DNA of 64,000 nucleotides. Source: Hippopus hippopus (lineage: Eukaryota; Mollusca; Bivalvia; Cardiida; Cardiidae). The notes under the pieces were generated by a model. It ran no database searches. It saw only the letters and a program-made list of their open reading frames with translations, and was not told the origin of the DNA. This document shows, one piece after another, positions 61,858-64,000 of this stretch. A program made the translations under genes and the position numbers. How positions within the stretch are numbered: the first letter of the stretch is position 1; every line of letters starts with the position of its first letter. The DNA lies in assembly GCA_946811185.2 (NCBI GenBank), contig OX328113.1, positions 6,972,401-7,036,400 on the forward strand. The letters run 5' to 3'.

Positions 61858-64000
61858 TCACTGCCCGAAAGGTCAGCATTACAAAATATCAAAGGACAGT
61901 GTAATGTTAATATTTACATCTATTTCACTCTTCTTTACTGAAAAAAGGGCAAAGGTCAATGTGATCTCTACACAGACAGATAATATCACTGATTGAAAGG
62001 TCAGCTTTACAAAACATCTAAAGATAATGTAATGTTAATATTTACATCTACTTTACTTGTTTTTACTGAAAAAAGTCAGTTAGTAAAGGTCATATTTACA
62101 TTAACTTAAATGCGAGTAAATGAAAAGCAATGTCAGACTTTACAGTAACTGTACAGAGAAGTAAATATGATTTTTAATGACTTAAATAAAATCTTTCAGC
62201 CGAATCAATTTATAACTTTTGAGAACTGAATAATTATGTTATATTTATTCTTCTTAAAGATAACATATAGAGCATTAAGGTCAAGATTAAATGTTGTAAA
62301 TGTGATTTTTACAAGGATCAATCAAATATCACTTCTCGAAAAGTCAGCTTTACAAAAAATCTAAAGATAACGTAATGTTAATATTTGCACCTACTTTACT
62401 TTTCTTTACTAAAAAATCAAAGTTAGTAAAGGCCATTTTTATTTTACATTAACTTTACTGGCAAGTAAATGAAATACTACGTCCCACTGTTCATTAACTT
62501 AGAGAGAAGTAAATGTGATTTTTAATGACATTAAATTTCATCTTTCAGCCAAAGTAATGTATATCTTTTGAGAATTAAATGTGATATTTTCTTTCCTTAA
62601 AGATAAACTTTGGAAACATTAAATTCAACATTAAATGTTGAAAAAGTAATCTTTAAAAGGACCAATCATAATACACTGCTCGAAAAGTCAGCTTCACAAA
62701 ATTTCTGAAGACAAAGTAATATAACTATTTACTTCAGTTTACTTTTCTTTACTGAAAAAAAAAAAAATGTCAAAGTTAAGGTCAAATTCACAATAGCTTG
62801 AACTAGCAAGTAAATAAAATGAAATGTCTCACTTTACATCAATTTTACAGAAAGGTAAATGTGATTTTTAATGACACTAAATATCATCTTTCAGCTACAC
62901 TTATAACGTATAACTTTTGAGGATTAAATGTGATATTTCCTCTTCTGAAAGATTACCTTTAGAAATATTTAAACATCATTAAATGTTGAAAATGTGACCT
63001 TTACAAACCTAAACATATATCACTGCTCTAAAAGTCAGCTTTACAAAGCATCTTAAGATAAAGTAATGTAAACATTTACATCTACTTTACTTGTCCATAG
63101 TGAAAAAAGTCAAAGTAATTAAAAGTCATATTTACACTACCTTTACTGGCAATGTCCAACTTTACATTAACTTTACTGGGAAGTAAATATGGTTTAAACG
63201 ACATTAAGTATCATCTTTCAGCTACAGTATGCAAATTATGAGAATGAAACGTGATGTTTTCTCTCCTTAAAGATATTTTTTTGAAACGGTTAAGTCAACA
63301 TCAAATGCTTTAACGGTGATCTTTACAAGGACTCATACTTTACTGCTCGAAAAGTCAGCTTGACAAAACATCTGAAGATAATGTAATGTTAATATTTACA
63401 TCTACTTTACTTGTCTTTACGGAAAAAAGTCAGTGTTAGTAAAGGTCATATTTACACTACCTTTACTGGCAAGTGAATGAAATGCAATGTCCCATTTTAC
63501 ATTAACGTTACAGAGAAGTAAATATGAATTTAAATGTCATTTAAGATCACCTTTCAGCTACAGTAATGTTATAGCTTATGAGAATTAAATGTGATATTTT
63601 CTCTGTTTAAAGATAACCTGTAAACACATTTAAGTAAACATTAATGTTGAAAATGTGATTGTTACAAATCCAAACATGCTCGAAAAGTCACTTGTACAAA
63701 ACATTTTAAGATAATGCAATGTTAGTGTTTAAAACAGTTTAATTGACTTCACGGAAAAAAGCAAAAGTTAGAATAGGTCATTTTTACACTACCTTTACGT
63801 ACAAGTAAATGAAATGCAATGTTCTTCTTTACATTAACTTTACAAAGAAGAAAATATGAATTTTAATGACACTAAATATCATCTTTCAGTTGAACTCATG
63901 TATAATTTTTGAGAATTAAAAGTGATATTTTCTGTCCTTAAAGTTAACCTTTAGGGACATTTAAGTCAACATTAAGTGTTGTGAATGTTATCTTAACAAA
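61858..64000 (+). repeat. Satellite array, about 340-bp units, running off the window
   Basis: The block CTCGAAAAGTCAGCTTTACA or a variant begins units at 61858 (short), 61984, 62328, 62672, 63019, 63342 and 63676, spacing 323-347. Each unit has TTTACATCTACTTTACTT, GGCAAGTAAATGAAATGCAA, TATCATCTTTCAGCTACA and ATTAAATGTTGAAAATGTGA. Units differ by many substitutions and small indels. The array continues beyond 64000. Confidence 0.9.

Overview
The window looks like nuclear DNA from a mollusc, most probably a heterodont bivalve. The reasons are AT-rich sequence, spliced genes with GT-AG introns, very low gene density, many tRNA-derived SINEs with ATCA tails, and a heavy load of short palindromic DNA transposons (MITEs). 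The species call is inference; nothing here is bacterial or viral.

Only one protein-coding gene family can be supported: two tandem paralogues of an invertebrate sarcoplasmic calcium-binding protein (SCP, EF-hand superfamily), both on the minus strand. Copy A has coding exons at 11619-11719 and 8951-9392. Copy B has them at 21244-21344 and 17691-18132. In both, the coding exons are 101 and 442 bases, joined at the same phase-2 intron, and encode 180 residues. Each has a recognisable upstream non-coding first exon with a conserved promoter region (about 12299-12350 and 22156-22205). The duplication also took in the 3' UTR and part of the downstream flank. The introns have since filled with different transposons.

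The rest is repeats, given working names here. SINE-A has a tRNA head and ATCA tail (13 copies); SINE-B has a different tRNA head and a similar 3' half (2 copies); SINE-C is a third tRNA-headed family (2 copies). M1 is about 205-217 bp, flanked by TTAA, with a palindrome containing GATCAGACTGCA (over 20 copies or fragments). M2 has a palindromic core AGAAAATGCTGGTAACCAGC (over 20 copies or fragments). M3 is about 265 bp with a GC-rich core GCCTGCGCGGACTGCGCAGG and ends ATGAGCC/GGCTCAT (about 20). M4 shares M3's core but has different ends. M5 is about 400-580 bp and ends in a large palindrome. M6 and M7 are smaller inverted-repeat families. R1, R2 and R3 are dispersed repeats without obvious ends. 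One decayed mariner-like transposon, one piggyBac-type MITE and one long fold-back element also occur.

Layout: 1-5 kb, an old degenerate array broken by MITEs, plus a 107-bp array inside a MITE. 5-7 kb, nested inverted-repeat elements. 8.5-12.4 kb, SCP copy A. 13-17.5 kb, MITE clusters and a 51-bp minisatellite. 17.6-22.3 kb, SCP copy B. 23-26 kb, a MITE that has become a tandem array. 26.4-28.1 kb and 31.7-33 kb, arrays related to repeat R2. 33-61 kb, MITEs and SINEs, some nested. 61.2-61.6 kb, a large fold-back. From 61.9 kb to the end, a satellite of about 340 bp that runs off the window.

The genes and repeats do not form an obvious new system. The more original signals are paired CRE motifs at fixed spacing carried by R2, several cases of MITEs turning into tandem arrays, a palindrome core shared between MITE families, and the minisatellite beside one SCP paralogue but not the other.
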